From Desulfovibrio desulfuricans DSM 642 (GTDB lineage: Bacteria > Desulfobacterota > Desulfovibrionia > Desulfovibrionales > Desulfovibrionaceae), in assembly GCF_000420465.1 (NCBI RefSeq), contig NZ_ATUZ01000011.1, positions 771,435 through 835,434 on the forward strand: a DNA stretch of 64,000 nucleotides. The letters run 5' to 3'. The translations under genes were made by a program, and so were the position numbers. Shown here piece after piece: positions 1-9,552 of the stretch; the first letter of the stretch is position 1, and each line of letters starts with the position of its first letter. The notes beneath the pieces were generated by a model. It made no database searches and was not told the DNA's origin. It saw nothing but the letters and a program-made list of their open reading frames with translations.

Positions 1-573
1 ATGCTGGCGATGGCCTTCTCTGTTGCATTGCTCACCGGCTGCAACTTCGACGGAGGCGTGGAACAGGGACGCTGCGTGGCCTTTGATGCCACAGCCAAAA
101 CCCTCACCATCGTGGTGGACGTGACGCACGATCAGTTTAACCCGCACTACAGTGGCGGCACGCATACCTTCAAGCTGCCTGTGGAATCCAAAGACATGGG
201 CCCGAGCCCCAGTGTGGGCGGCCGCCTGATGATCGACCTGGTCAAGAACACCGTGCTTATCTATGACCAGAAGACCAGCAGCGTACGCGAACTGGCCGTG
301 CAGTTCACTGATGTGGAAAAGAACGTCGGCTCCAACCATCCCAAGGTCAAGGGCAAGACCTTCCCCATTATCGACAAGGAACAGCAGACCGTCACCGTGT
401 ACTCTGGCCGTCAGAAGTCTTTGATTACCTTCAAGATTCCTGCTGAAGCCCAGGACTACCCGGCCTATGTGTGGACCGCTGGCGACGAAATGCGCATTGC
501 CTACCGCAATGCCGACAAGGCCCAGTCCATGCGTATCATGAACGTGTCCAAGACCAACATCTTCAAGAAGTAA
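1..573 (+). CDS. Putative lipoprotein, Desulfovibrio-type conserved protein (5' end may be cut)
   Basis: This reads as an exported lipoprotein of about 190 residues. The N-terminus is hydrophobic and ends in a lipobox LTGC around residue 14, so it should be lipidated and anchored in a membrane facing the periplasm. The rest has no membrane segment and looks like a beta-rich soluble domain; I see no catalytic motif. The protein resembles an uncharacterised family (possibly DUF4881) that I associate with Desulfovibrio, but I cannot confirm this. The first ATG is at base 1 of the window, so the true start may lie upstream. A GC-rich hairpin follows the stop codon. Confidence 0.7.
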   Translation: MLAMAFSVALLTGCNFDGGVEQGRCVAFDATAKTLTIVVDVTHDQFNPHYSGGTHTFKLPVESKDMGPSPSVGGRLMIDLVKNTVLIYDQKTSSVRELAVQFTDVEKNVGSNHPKVKGKTFPIIDKEQQTVTVYSGRQKSLITFKIPAEAQDYPAYVWTAGDEMRIAYRNADKAQSMRIMNVSKTNIFKK

Positions 574-601
574 ACCCCCAGGGTGCCTACCCCCACCCTG
601 C

Positions 602-631
602 GCGCCGGAGCGGTTCGCCCCGCTCCGGCGC
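602..631 (+). terminator. GC-rich hairpin after the lipoprotein gene
   Basis: A 12-bp perfect stem (GCGCCGGAGCGG with its complement) closes a short loop 30 bases after the lipoprotein stop codon. There is no T-run after it, so it may be a weak or factor-assisted terminator or a transcript-stabilising hairpin. Confidence 0.45.
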
Positions 632-666
632 ACCTCGGGTGGACAAACACACTCAGGAGAGCATCA

Positions 667-978
667 ATGAACAGTTACCGTCAGACCCTCTATTCCAGCA
701 TAATCCGGGTTGCGGCCAACGCAGTCATGGTTGGCGCGATCTTTGTGGGCATGTATCAGTCGGCCCACAGTTCTGGGGCCTCGGAACTGGTGTTCTGCGC
801 ATGGTTTTTTGGCATCACGGTGCCTACGTGGGCAGGGGCCTTCTGGCTCACCAAAAAGGTGCGCCAGATATATCCCGCCGAGTTTCAGAGCCTTGTGGAA
901 CTGCCGCGCCTTGGGCAGCGGCTTGTAAGCTGGCACGTGGCCGAAACGTCCATGTGCCCCGTCATTGATCGCCGATAA
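667..978 (+). CDS. Small predicted membrane protein
   Basis: A 103-residue protein of unknown function. The ATG at 667 is preceded by an AGGAG Shine-Dalgarno sequence at a normal distance, which favours it over the in-frame ATG further upstream. Two hydrophobic stretches (about residues 14-32 and 43-62) predict two transmembrane helices, and the C-terminal third is soluble and ends shortly after a Cys-Pro. It is followed 14 bases later by another membrane protein gene in the same direction, so the two are probably cotranscribed. I do not recognise the family. Confidence 0.65.
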   Translation: MNSYRQTLYSSIIRVAANAVMVGAIFVGMYQSAHSSGASELVFCAWFFGITVPTWAGAFWLTKKVRQIYPAEFQSLVELPRLGQRLVSWHVAETSMCPVIDRR

Positions 979-992
979 ACGGGAGCAGCAGC

Positions 993-1943
993 ATGTCGTG
1001 TGTCATGACCATACCACAGGCGGGCAGGAAGGAACCTATGGGGGAATTCATCAAGAGTCAGGGTTGGCAGAACTGCCTCCAGACCCGAGCCCGGCAGCGT
1101 TATTGGGGTGCCCTGTGCGCCCTGTTGCTGGGTTTTGCCCTGCTGGGAATGCTTGACGGCCTGCAAGGCCTTACAAGGTCTGGCGCGGATGTGATCGAAT
1201 TGCTGCCCGGCGGCAGCGTGTCCATATCCGGGCCGCTGACCATCAAAAATCCCGTCAACAGCGACCTCAAGGCGCAATTTACCCCGGAAAATCCGGCCCT
1301 CTTTTATGATCTGGAAGGATTCTTTGCGGGCTACTGGTTTGGCAACGGCATGTGGCGAGGCAGTGTGCGCGCCGATGCCGTGGCGGAACCCGGCAGTTAC
1401 GCCCTGAAAGTTTCTTTCAGGGGTGCGGCTGCCAGCACCACGCAACACTATACTGTTGTCGTGCATGCCGATGAAACCGCCATGCGGGCCGCGTCTTCCT
1501 CATATTTGCGACGCATTACCGGCTATAACCCCTTTGTGCTGGCCGCGGGATGCTGCGGTCTGGCCCTGCTGGGCGGGGTTGTGGTGTTCAGGCTTGGCAG
1601 CAAGTACATACGCCAGCTGACAACCCTTGGCTGCGGAGAAATCGTGCGCGTGGAACAGAATGCTGACACTGCCGTGAAAGCGCAATCCGGCCACATCTGG
1701 TGCCTGCTGTATGGTCTGCGCGCGCCCGCAAAGGGAACGCCCTGCGCCGTTTATGATGCGCAAGGCATGCCCCTTGGCACTGCCCGCGCCGAAGAAGCAA
1801 AGAACGGCACGCTTGAACTGAATTTTGACTCAATCTCAAGCCCGGCGGCAGAAGCCGGTGCGACCAATACCGCCGTTCGTCCTGGCTGTCTTGTCCAATT
1901 GCGGCCCCCAAGGCCGCTCTCTCCTCTGGTCAAAGACAGATAA
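993..1943 (+). CDS. Predicted membrane-anchored protein of unknown function
   Basis: A protein of up to 316 residues. Two starts are plausible: ATG 993 (GGGAG seven bases upstream, 14 bases after the previous stop) and ATG 1038 (AGGAAGGA four bases upstream, which gives 301 residues). One hydrophobic helix lies near residues 33-50 and a second near 185-205. Between them is a roughly 130-residue domain, probably extracytoplasmic, and after the second helix a cytoplasmic-looking tail of about 100 residues. No catalytic motif is visible. It is likely cotranscribed with the small membrane protein upstream and ends before a strong terminator at 1960. Confidence 0.65.
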   Translation: MSCVMTIPQAGRKEPMGEFIKSQGWQNCLQTRARQRYWGALCALLLGFALLGMLDGLQGLTRSGADVIELLPGGSVSISGPLTIKNPVNSDLKAQFTPENPALFYDLEGFFAGYWFGNGMWRGSVRADAVAEPGSYALKVSFRGAAASTTQHYTVVVHADETAMRAASSSYLRRITGYNPFVLAAGCCGLALLGGVVVFRLGSKYIRQLTTLGCGEIVRVEQNADTAVKAQSGHIWCLLYGLRAPAKGTPCAVYDAQGMPLGTARAEEAKNGTLELNFDSISSPAAEAGATNTAVRPGCLVQLRPPRPLSPLVKDR

Positions 1944-1959
1944 GGTCGTTCGGTCTCCT

Positions 1960-2004
1960 GCGGCATGCACTTGGCGCGTCACCTGTGCATGCCGCTTTTT
2001 TTTT
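1960..2004 (+). terminator. Rho-independent terminator
   Basis: An 11-bp perfect stem (GCGGCATGCAC with its complement) is followed directly by nine T residues. It ends the membrane-protein transcript. Confidence 0.9.
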
Positions 2005-2112
2005 GCCCGCCGCATTCATCCCGCCTTGCCGCTCTTGCCGCCTGCTTTGCCATAAGCTATGCTTATTGTGTTGCATATGCCCCCTGCGGGCTTAAACCAA
2101 GGCGGAATTTTC

Positions 2113-2625
2113 ATGTCTCAACTTTGCCCCTGCGGCAGCGGCCAGTCTCTGGACCAATGCTGCGGCCCCCATATTGAAGGCGCGTCCTGGCCCCAGAACG
2201 CAGAAAGCCTCATGCGTTCACGGTATTCGGCCTATGTGCTTGGCCGCCATCAATGGCTTGTGGAAACCACGCATCCCGACTACCGGGAAAATGTGGACGC
2301 CGACAAGCTGGCCGAGCAGACCAGGGATATAACCTGGCTGCGCCTTGATATTGCCGCGACCGAAAACGATGTTCCCGCCGGAGAACACGGCGAACTTTTT
2401 GATGTCGTTGAATTTTATGCCTATTACGAACTTGAGGGCATCCCCCGTCAGTTGGGCGAGCGCAGCTTTTTTCAGCGCAAGGACGACAAGATTTATTATG
2501 TGGACGGCGTGGCCCTGCGGCCTGATGCCTACCGCAGGCAGGAACCCAAGGTGGGGCGCAATGATCCCTGCCCCTGCGGCAGCGGCAAAAAATACAAGAA
2601 ATGCTGCGGGGCTTCCAAATCCTGA
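2113..2625 (+). CDS. ychJ: YchJ-family SEC-C motif protein
   Basis: A 170-residue protein with a SEC-C zinc-binding motif at each end: CPCGSG..LDQCC at the N-terminus and [13 protein letters not shown] at the C-terminus. Between them is the conserved YchJ (UPF0225) domain, recognisable from the segment around [12 protein letters not shown]. The molecular role of YchJ is not established; the SEC-C motif is the zinc motif also found at the C-terminus of SecA. ATG 2113 has AAGGCGGA upstream and puts the first SEC-C motif right at the N-terminus, so I prefer it to the ATG at 2059. The stop codon overlaps the next start (TGATG). Confidence 0.9.
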   Translation: MSQLCPCGSGQSLDQCCGPHIEGASWPQNAESLMRSRYSAYVLGRHQWLVETTHPDYRENVDADKLAEQTRDITWLRLDIAATENDVPAGEHGELFDVVEFYAYYELEGIPRQLGERSFFQRKDDKIYYVDGVALRPDAYRRQEPKVGRNDPCPCGSGKKYKKCCGASKS

Positions 2626-3011
2626 TGACCACGGACGCAGAACGCGCAAAAAATTCCGGCAGGGGCAAGAATGGTTCTCTGACAGCCATCCGGCAGTTTT
2701 GTCTGGAGTGCCAGGGTGCGTCTGCCAAGGCGGTTCGCGCCTGCGCGGATGAAGATTGCCCCCTTTGGGCCTGGCGGCTTGCCACACTGGCGGGCGAGGA
2801 ATGCCCCGCCCCGGCGGAAGAAGCCGCGCGACAGGCCTTGCGGGCCATTCGCAGGCAGTGCATGGGCTGTGCTGGCGACAGGGTAGAGGTGCGTGCCTGT
2901 GCGGCGCGTGATGCCTGTGCCCTGTGGCATTGCCGGTTTGGTGTGCGTCCGCAGACTTACAAGGCCGTGCGGCGGCGTTTTTTTGCTCCCAAACCCTTGC
3001 GACTTTTGTAA
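2625..3011 (+). CDS. Cysteine-rich protein with a duplicated motif
   Basis: A 128-residue protein whose ATG overlaps the ychJ stop codon, so translation is probably coupled. It holds two copies of one motif, C-x2-C-x(n)-VRAC-x(3-4)-C-x-LW, at about residues 26-50 and 79-107. Each copy could bind one metal ion through its four cysteines. Both halves end in a basic stretch. I know similar CxxC...CPLW segments from small uncharacterised bacterial and phage-related proteins but no proven function. It may be a zinc-dependent nucleic-acid-binding protein; this is inference. Confidence 0.7.
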   Translation: MTTDAERAKNSGRGKNGSLTAIRQFCLECQGASAKAVRACADEDCPLWAWRLATLAGEECPAPAEEAARQALRAIRRQCMGCAGDRVEVRACAARDACALWHCRFGVRPQTYKAVRRRFFAPKPLRLL

Positions 3012-3052
3012 TGCGCCGCCAGGAACGCGGCGCAACACCACAGGAGGTATCC

Positions 3053-4393
3053 ATGCCTCATTTGCTCGAATGGTCGAGAGCGTATGCTCATCGCCTTGAC
3101 GCTGACTCTGCTGCGGCCCTGAAGGCGCGCTCGCCAGAGGTGGCCCAGAGGCTTCAGCGCGAGCTGGCATCCGGCGAGCTGCCCTTTATTTCCATGCCCT
3201 TCCGCGCCAAGCTGGAAGTGGAAATGGCCCCGCTGATTCCCCGCATCAAGGCCTACAAGCATATGCTGGTGCTGGGCATCGGCGGCTCTGCCCTTGGGGC
3301 GCGGGCCATGCAGCAGGCCTTTGCGCCGGGGCAGGACGGCCCCGCTCATCGTGGCCCGTGGCTATGGATTGCGGACAATGTCTGTGCGGAGCGCTTTGAA
3401 GCCCTGCTCGGCAAGCTCAATCCCGCGGAAACCGTGGTAGTGTGCATTAGCAAGTCTGGCGGCACCATTGAGACCATCTCCCAGTATTTTCTTGTGCGCG
3501 ACTGGCTGAAGGCCAGCGTGGGCGAGGGCTGGCAGGATCAGATGATCGTTGTCACCGACGAACGCAAGGGCTACCTGCGCGAAGAAGCCAACCGTTATGG
3601 GCTGACCGCCCTTGAAGTGCCGGATTACCTTGGTGGCCGCTATTCGGCGCTCTCTGCTGTGGGCCTTTTGCCTGCGGCCTTTCTGGGCATAGATTGGCAG
3701 GCCCTGCTGGACGGCGCAGCCGATGTTGCCCGCCCCCTGCTGCAACACCCGGATCAGGTGGCCGAACATCCTTCGTTTGCCCTGGCCTGCTGGGCCAAGG
3801 CTCTGGAAGATAAGGGCTACAGCCAGTTGATATTTTTCAGCTACATCCCGCAGTGGGCCGCCTATGGCGACTGGTTTGCCCAGCTTTGGGCCGAAAGTCT
3901 GGGCAAGGACGGGCAGGGCAGCCAGCCTGTGCCCGCCACCGGGGTGACGGATCAGCATTCCATCAACCAGATGTTTTTGAGCGGCCCCCGGAACAAGGGG
4001 TGCATTTTCCTGACCAGCCGTGATCAGGCGCAGGGGCCCAATTTCGGCATGGATGTGCCGGATCAGTGGGCATGGCTGCGGGCCAAACCCTTTGGCAGCC
4101 TGCTTGAAGCCGAGGCCCTGGGAACCCGCATGGCCCTGTGCCAGAGCGGCGTGCCCCTGCTGCATGTGGAAATGCACAATAACGGCCCCCGCGCCGCCGG
4201 TTCGCTCATGCTGCTGCTTGAGGCGGCCACCCTGTTTACGGGCTGGCTCATGGGCATCAATCCGCTGGATCAACCCGCAGTGGAGCTGGGCAAACGCCTT
4301 GCCAACGCGCGGCTTGGAGCTGGCGGCTATGCGCAGGAAGAAGCCGATCTGGCGGAATACCTTGCCGTACCCAGAATGGAACAGAAGTTTTAA
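3053..4393 (+). CDS. pgi: Glucose-6-phosphate isomerase
   Basis: Interconverts glucose 6-phosphate and fructose 6-phosphate in glycolysis and gluconeogenesis in the cytoplasm. The 446-residue length fits the short bacterial form. Two SIS-type phosphosugar-binding regions are visible: GIGGSALGA at residues 75-83 and the phosphate-binding SKSGGTIET at 133-141. The conserved active-site glutamate lies in WAESLGK (E281) and a conserved histidine in TDQHS (H302). ATG 3053 is chosen because AGGAGG lies five bases upstream; an in-frame ATG at 2924 would add an unrelated extension that overlaps the previous gene. Confidence 0.95.
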   Translation: MPHLLEWSRAYAHRLDADSAAALKARSPEVAQRLQRELASGELPFISMPFRAKLEVEMAPLIPRIKAYKHMLVLGIGGSALGARAMQQAFAPGQDGPAHRGPWLWIADNVCAERFEALLGKLNPAETVVVCISKSGGTIETISQYFLVRDWLKASVGEGWQDQMIVVTDERKGYLREEANRYGLTALEVPDYLGGRYSALSAVGLLPAAFLGIDWQALLDGAADVARPLLQHPDQVAEHPSFALACWAKALEDKGYSQLIFFSYIPQWAAYGDWFAQLWAESLGKDGQGSQPVPATGVTDQHSINQMFLSGPRNKGCIFLTSRDQAQGPNFGMDVPDQWAWLRAKPFGSLLEAEALGTRMALCQSGVPLLHVEMHNNGPRAAGSLMLLLEAATLFTGWLMGINPLDQPAVELGKRLANARLGAGGYAQEEADLAEYLAVPRMEQKF

Positions 4394-4656
4394 GCAAGTG
4401 AAAGGCGCGGGGCCGTTGCCAAGGGCAAAAAGACGGTATCCCGCGCTGGTTGCAACCCTTTGCCTGTGTGCCGAAATGTGCTTCAGGAATGGCGGTGGCC
4501 GTCAGACGGCGGCTTTCGGATATGCCTGGGGTTTTTATAACCTGTCGCGTAGCGGCGGCTTTGCGGCGGGGCGTAGCGGTCGTTTTCCCTGCGCCCCGGC
4601 GGTGCTGGCAGAAGTGCCGCGCCGCCCGGAGCCGCCGCGCGCGCAAAGGCATTGTC

Positions 4657-6147
4657 ATGTTCAGAAAAAAGCAGCGTAACGAAGCCTGCATCCGCCAGTG
4701 CGAGGATGCCTGCGCCCAGGCCGTAGACACGGATAGCGCCTTGCCAAGTTACGCCCGCACATTATCCTGGCTCTCGCTGGTGGTCATTTTGCTGACCAGC
4801 CTGGGGCTTTCTTTCTTCATTTCCAACTCTGCGCGCGAGACCCTGCTCACACGGCAGGAGAACTTTGCCCAGCAGCTTGTGGAAAATCTCAACAGCCAGA
4901 TATTCCGCCGGTTCGCCTTGCCCACCTTGCTGGGCTACGGGCGTATCGCCCTGCGGCAGCCAGAACAATATGACAGGCTGGATCAGGTGGTGAAGTCCGT
5001 GATTCACGGCTTGCCGGTCGAACGGCTGCGTATCTATGATTTTTCGCGTCTGGTGGCGTATTCCACCAAGAAGGAAGATCTGGGCCGCGCCGGTTTATCC
5101 CCGCCATATCTGGACGACATTCTGCAAGGCGGCGCGCCGAGGTCGGAAATCATCTCGACCATGCCGGGCTGGCAGGCTCCCTTTCGTGTGCCGTTGCAGG
5201 AAGGCTCGTTTGTGCTGCGCATTCTCTATCCCCTGCGCGGCGAACCCCTGCACCCGGGGGAGGAAGCGCCCATCATGGGCGCGCTGGAGCTTACGCAGGA
5301 TATTACGGGCGACTATGAGCAGGTGCTCACGTTTCAGGGTATCATCGTTGTCATGTGTCTGCTTTCGTCTGTGGTCATGTTTGGCCTGCTGCTCATGCTG
5401 ATCCACAGGTCGGAGCGGGTACTGGCGGCGCGCATGTACAAGAACCGGCTTCTTGAAAACCAGTTGCACAGTAATGAACGGCTGGTGAGCATGGGCAGGG
5501 TGGTGGCCAGTATCGCGCACGAGATTCGTAATCCGCTGGGTATCATCCGCTCCAGCGCCGAGCTGCTGCAACGCCGTACCGACAAGGCCGACGCCAGCAC
5601 TCGCCGTATTCTTGGGGCGATTTATGACGAGGCTGTTCGCCTTTCGCAGACGGTCAACGACTTTCTGGACTACGCCCGTCCCCGCCAGCCCAAGCAGGAC
5701 GTTGTGGACGTGAATGTGGTGCTGGATCAGGTTCTGGCCTTTCTTGAAGGCGAGATGGGGCGCTGCGGCGTGGCGCTTGAGCGGCAGTGCGAGAGTGGGC
5801 TTTTTACACCCGGCGACAAGGATTTGCTGTACCGGGCTTTTTACAATATCCTTGTAAACGGTCAGCAGGCGATGGATGGGCCGGGCATTGTGCACATAAA
5901 TGGGCGCATTGACGACAACGGTCACATTTGCATTGAATTTCTTGATTCTGGCCCCGGTTTTGACCCCGCTACGCTACCCAACCTGCTGGATCCCTTTTTT
6001 ACTACCAAGGACGGCGGCACAGGGCTTGGTTTGCCCATTGTGCAGTCGATCATCTCAAGCCACGGCGGTGTCATCAAGCTTGAAAACGGCCCCGAGGGCG
6101 GGGCGCTGGTAAGGGTTCTGCTGCCCAGAGCCCAAACTGGCGCATAG
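4657..6147 (+). CDS. Membrane sensor histidine kinase (NtrB/ZraS type)
   Basis: A 496-residue sensor kinase. Transmembrane helices lie at about residues 36-57 and 228-249, and enclose a periplasmic sensing domain of about 170 residues. The dimerisation and phosphoacceptor box SIAHEIRNPLG carries the autophosphorylated histidine H288. The C-terminal ATPase domain has an N-box, DSGPGFD (G1) and GGTGLGLPI (G2). The start at 4657 leaves a short basic N-terminus before the first helix; longer in-frame starts would only translate the 260-base gap after pgi. Its partner regulator begins eight bases after the stop, so the two form one operon. Confidence 0.9.
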   Translation: MFRKKQRNEACIRQCEDACAQAVDTDSALPSYARTLSWLSLVVILLTSLGLSFFISNSARETLLTRQENFAQQLVENLNSQIFRRFALPTLLGYGRIALRQPEQYDRLDQVVKSVIHGLPVERLRIYDFSRLVAYSTKKEDLGRAGLSPPYLDDILQGGAPRSEIISTMPGWQAPFRVPLQEGSFVLRILYPLRGEPLHPGEEAPIMGALELTQDITGDYEQVLTFQGIIVVMCLLSSVVMFGLLLMLIHRSERVLAARMYKNRLLENQLHSNERLVSMGRVVASIAHEIRNPLGIIRSSAELLQRRTDKADASTRRILGAIYDEAVRLSQTVNDFLDYARPRQPKQDVVDVNVVLDQVLAFLEGEMGRCGVALERQCESGLFTPGDKDLLYRAFYNILVNGQQAMDGPGIVHINGRIDDNGHICIEFLDSGPGFDPATLPNLLDPFFTTKDGGTGLGLPIVQSIISSHGGVIKLENGPEGGALVRVLLPRAQTGA

Positions 6148-6155
6148 GATACATA

Positions 6156-7535
6156 ATGAGCGAAAAAGCGCATCTTCTCATCATCGACGACGAAAAAAAC
6201 TATCTGCTGGTGTTGCAAACCCTGCTTGAAGACGAGGGCTATGTCGTCACGGCCATCAGCGACCCTGAAACCGCACTGGCATTTCTGGACGAAAGTGAAG
6301 TGGACGTTATTGTGACCGACATGAAAATGCCCAAGGTCACAGGGCGCGAAGTGCTTGAGCGTGTTAAGAAGAACTGGCCGTACATTCCTGTGCTTATCAT
6401 GACGGCCTTCGGCTCCATTGAAAGCGCCGTTGAGGTCATGCGCTACGGCGCATTTGACTACATCACCAAGCCTTTTTCCAATGACGAACTGCTGCTTTCC
6501 ATCCACAATGCCGCGGAACTTTCGCGAGCGCACCGCCAGTACCGGTTGTTGCAGGAAGTTATGGAAGACCGCTACGGCGTCCACAAAATTGTGGGCCGCA
6601 GCAGGGCCATACGGGACGTTTTGCTGATGGTTGAGCGCGCTGCGCCCAGCCGCTCTACTGTGCTCATTACCGGTGAATCCGGCACGGGCAAGGAGTTGGT
6701 GGCCCGCGCCATCCACTATACCAGCCCCCGCAAGGACAAGCCCTTTGTGTCGGTGAACTGTATGGCCCTGAACCCCGGAGTGCTTGAGAGCGAGCTTTTC
6801 GGGCATGAAAAGGGATCATTCACCGGTGCTGTCGCCATGCGGCGCGGGCGCTTTGAACAGGCGGACAGCGGAACTCTGTTCCTTGATGAAATTGCGGAAC
6901 TCACGCCTGACCTTCAGGTCAAGCTGCTGCGCGTCCTGCAGGAGCGGCGTTTTGAACGCGTGGGCGGCGGCGAGGAAATTGAGGTGGACATTCGCGTGGT
7001 GGCGGCCACCAACAAGGATCTTGCCGCGCTGGTGGAGAAGGGGGCATTCCGCGACGACCTCTACTACCGCCTTAACGTTGTGCAGGTTCCCCTGCCGCCC
7101 CTGCGCGAACGCAGGGAAGACATCCCGCTGCTTGTGGCGCACTTTGTGGAAAAGGTCTGCACAGACAATTCCATGTCGCCCAAAACCTTCAGCACTCAAG
7201 CGCTGAACTACCTCACGGGCTACGAGTGGCCGGGCAACATCCGCCAGCTTGAAAACGTTGTGGAAAGCTGCCTTGTGCTGGTGCCGGGCAATGTCATTGA
7301 CGTGGATAATCTGCCCGCCGAGATCCGCGACGAAGAATCGCAGTTCAAAAGTGCGGTGGACCTGCTGCCCGTACAACTCGATCTGGCGGATACGCTTGAA
7401 AAAATTGAGGCCGCGCTTATCCGTCGAGCCCTGGTGCGGGCGGAGCTTGTGCAGGTCAAGGCAGCAGAATATCTTGGAATTTCAAAAAGCCTGCTGCAAT
7501 ATAAGCTCAAAAAATATGGCATCACCGGCCATTAA
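6156..7535 (+). CDS. Sigma-54-dependent response regulator (NtrC family)
   Basis: A 459-residue activator with three domains. The receiver (residues 1-120) has the acidic pair DD 11-12, phosphoacceptor D55 and K105. The AAA+ domain (about 145-385) has Walker A GESGTGKE at 173-180, a sigma-54 contact loop GSFTGA at 220-225 (the family consensus is GAFTGA) and Walker B GTLFLDE. A Fis-type helix-turn-helix lies near 430-456. It is phosphorylated by the kinase encoded just upstream and drives open-complex formation by sigma-54 RNA polymerase. Its targets are not evident here; I found no convincing -24/-12 promoter next to it. Confidence 0.95.
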   Translation: MSEKAHLLIIDDEKNYLLVLQTLLEDEGYVVTAISDPETALAFLDESEVDVIVTDMKMPKVTGREVLERVKKNWPYIPVLIMTAFGSIESAVEVMRYGAFDYITKPFSNDELLLSIHNAAELSRAHRQYRLLQEVMEDRYGVHKIVGRSRAIRDVLLMVERAAPSRSTVLITGESGTGKELVARAIHYTSPRKDKPFVSVNCMALNPGVLESELFGHEKGSFTGAVAMRRGRFEQADSGTLFLDEIAELTPDLQVKLLRVLQERRFERVGGGEEIEVDIRVVAATNKDLAALVEKGAFRDDLYYRLNVVQVPLPPLRERREDIPLLVAHFVEKVCTDNSMSPKTFSTQALNYLTGYEWPGNIRQLENVVESCLVLVPGNVIDVDNLPAEIRDEESQFKSAVDLLPVQLDLADTLEKIEAALIRRALVRAELVQVKAAEYLGISKSLLQYKLKKYGITGH

Positions 7536-7659
7536 TTAGTTTTTGGGGCAGGGCAGGGGGCAAACCTTTTTGCCTGTATTGCTTCAGGATTTACAGCTAA
7601 CACATTGCTGGCGCAATTATTCTGTCTGTGTTCCAGCCCCTACATCGGTATAAATAAAT

Positions 7660-7700
7660 CAAGGCGTCCTGGCTTCGGCTGTGGGCGCCTTGATTTTTTT
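7660..7700 (+). terminator. Rho-independent terminator of the two-component operon
   Basis: CAAGGCG...CGCCTTG forms a stem, followed by ATTTTTTT, about 125 bases after the regulator stop codon. Confidence 0.85.
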
Positions 7701-8057
7701 CATTTCTAGCTGAGTAAAAATCTTTTTAAATACCGGGATGGTATGTTGGGCGAAATAGATAGAATATGCCAGACCAGTTGCAATTTTGCGTCAGGGGTCT
7801 TTACAGAAATGATATTTTTTTATAGGTTGAGCAACCAGTCAGCAGGCTGAAAGGTTTTGAAATGCAAAGGCTCACAGCAGGTAATTGCCCACAGGTATAT
7901 TGCGTGGTATCACTTCTTAAAATGCTGTATTATCGACAGAACGAGTGATCAAACAGGGCGTTATTATTCCTGGGAGTTTTGTCCGTCAAGGTTAAAGCTG
8001 GCTCTGGTTAGTATTTGCGCGACGCTTGATTTTGACCCTGGTATGTACAGCTGGCAG
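7701..8057. other. Intergenic region without a supported gene
   Basis: About 360 bases between two converging terminators. The composition is more AT-rich than the flanks. One 99-codon open frame crosses this region but overlaps the end of the malic enzyme gene and has no convincing ribosome-binding site, so I do not call it. I see nothing else. Confidence 0.5.
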
Positions 8058-8089
8058 AAAAAAGGGCCGCGCTGCATGCGCGACCCCCG
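8058..8089 (-). terminator. Rho-independent terminator of the malic enzyme gene
   Basis: On the minus strand GGGTCGCGC and GCGCGGCCC pair across a five-base loop and are followed by six T residues, 36 bases after the stop codon. Confidence 0.9.
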
Positions 8090-8124
8090 AACGGTGATGA
8101 CCAAAAAGCCAGCGACCAGAAGTT

Positions 8125-9381
8125 TTACCCCCGGCGCTTGGCGAGACGCTTTCTGAGGTTTTCTGCCACATCGGCAGGATTCATGTGGACGCGGGCAATG
8201 CCACTTTCCATAGCGGCCTTGGCTGTGGCAGCTGCCACCAGCGGAGCCACGTCCGGGTTCAGGGTCGAGGGAATGATCATGCCGGGGCTGAGCTCTTCAG
8301 GTTTGACGAGTTCGGCAAGGGCCTTGGCGGCGGCGATCTTCATGGCATCGTTGATGTCAGTGGCGCGCACGTCAATGGCACCCCGGAAGATGCCGGGGAA
8401 GGCCAGCACGTTGTTGATCTGGTTGGGGCAGTCGGAGCGGCCCGTTGCCACCACCTTTGCGCCGCCGTCAAAAGCGCGCTGCAGGGGCCAGATTTCGGGG
8501 ATGGGGTTTGCCTGGGCAAAAACAATGGGATCCTTGGCCATGCTGCGGATCATGTCTTCGTTCAGGGAATTGGGCGCGGAAACGCCAATAAAGACATCAG
8601 CGCCCTTGATGGCCTCGGCCAGGCCGCCCTTGATCTTGTTGGGATTGGTGTGCTTGGCGATTTCATCCTTGTAGGGATTCATGCCTTCGGGGCGGCCTTG
8701 CCAGATAGCGCCCTTGGAATCGCACATGATGACGTTTTTGAGGCCCACGGCCATGAGCAGCTTGATGATGGCAATACCCGCAGCGCCAGCGCCGCTGGTG
8801 ACAACGGTCACTTCATCGAGTTTTTTGCCAACAATTTTCAGGGCGTTCATAAGGCCGGCCAGGGTAACAACAGCTGTGCCGTGCTGGTCGTCATGGAAAA
8901 TGGGGCCTTTGAAGATGCCGTTCTTTTTCAGGGTGTCTTCAATGACAAAGCACTCGGGGGCCTTGATGTCTTCAAGGTTTACGCCGCCAAAGGTCGGGGC
9001 CATCAGTTCAACCAGCTCCACGATCTTGCCGGTGTCCTTGGTGTCCACGCAGATGGGGAAGGCGTCCACATCGCCAAAGGTTTTGAAGAGCAGGGATTTG
9101 CCTTCCATAACGGGCATGGCTGCGGCCGCGCCGATGCTTCCAAGGCCCAACACGGCAGTGCCGTTGGAAACAACGCAGACAAAGTTGGAGTGGTTTGTAT
9201 AAACATCAAGCATTGCGGGATCTTTATGAATTTCCATGCAAGGCTCGGCAACGCCGGGCGAGTAGGCCAGGGTGAGGTCGTCGTTATCGCGCACAGGGGC
9301 TTTGACCCGAACCTCTATTTTCCCCTGATATTCCTTGTGCATGGCCAGGGCTTCTTCCCGCAGGTTCTTGATACGTGACAT
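8125..9381 (-). CDS. Malic enzyme (oxaloacetate-decarboxylating malate dehydrogenase)
   Basis: Converts malate to pyruvate and CO2 with reduction of NAD(P)+. The 418-residue length is that of the short malic enzymes without a phosphotransacetylase tail. The N-terminal domain carries the family sequence LAYSPGVAEPC and the region around IFHDDQHGTAVV. The nucleotide-binding fold is marked by VTSGAGAAGIAI. ATG 9381 has a perfect AAGGAG at good spacing; the in-frame ATG 15 bases upstream contains that ribosome site and is unlikely. The gene is divergent from a FadR-type regulator, which may control it. Coenzyme preference cannot be read with confidence. Confidence 0.93.
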   Translation of the reverse strand: MSRIKNLREEALAMHKEYQGKIEVRVKAPVRDNDDLTLAYSPGVAEPCMEIHKDPAMLDVYTNHSNFVCVVSNGTAVLGLGSIGAAAAMPVMEGKSLLFKTFGDVDAFPICVDTKDTGKIVELVELMAPTFGGVNLEDIKAPECFVIEDTLKKNGIFKGPIFHDDQHGTAVVTLAGLMNALKIVGKKLDEVTVVTSGAGAAGIAIIKLLMAVGLKNVIMCDSKGAIWQGRPEGMNPYKDEIAKHTNPNKIKGGLAEAIKGADVFIGVSAPNSLNEDMIRSMAKDPIVFAQANPIPEIWPLQRAFDGGAKVVATGRSDCPNQINNVLAFPGIFRGAIDVRATDINDAMKIAAAKALAELVKPEELSPGMIIPSTLNPDVAPLVAAATAKAAMESGIARVHMNPADVAENLRKRLAKRRG

Positions 9382-9552
9382 CACTTGCTCCTTCATCTGT
9401 TTGTCTGCCGTGACAGTGTAAAAAATGCGCCTGTCGGCGCGGGGCAGCCTCAGTTGAACATGCTCGAAAAAAGTTTTTGGGCCAGCAACAATGTGGCATT
9501 GCGGGCAATTGCCGGAAGTAACCGGTCAGCCGCAGCATTTTGTGTCGGCCTT

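Noticed and set aside
4394..4656. The gap between pgi and the histidine kinase as an N-terminal extension of the kinase.
   Set aside because: The frame is open, but its composition is Arg/Ala-rich and unlike a kinase; the ATG at 4657 gives a normal N-terminus before the first membrane helix.
7857..8156. 99-codon open frame on the plus strand.
   Set aside because: It overlaps the end of the malic enzyme gene and its terminator, has no ribosome site and no protein-like composition.
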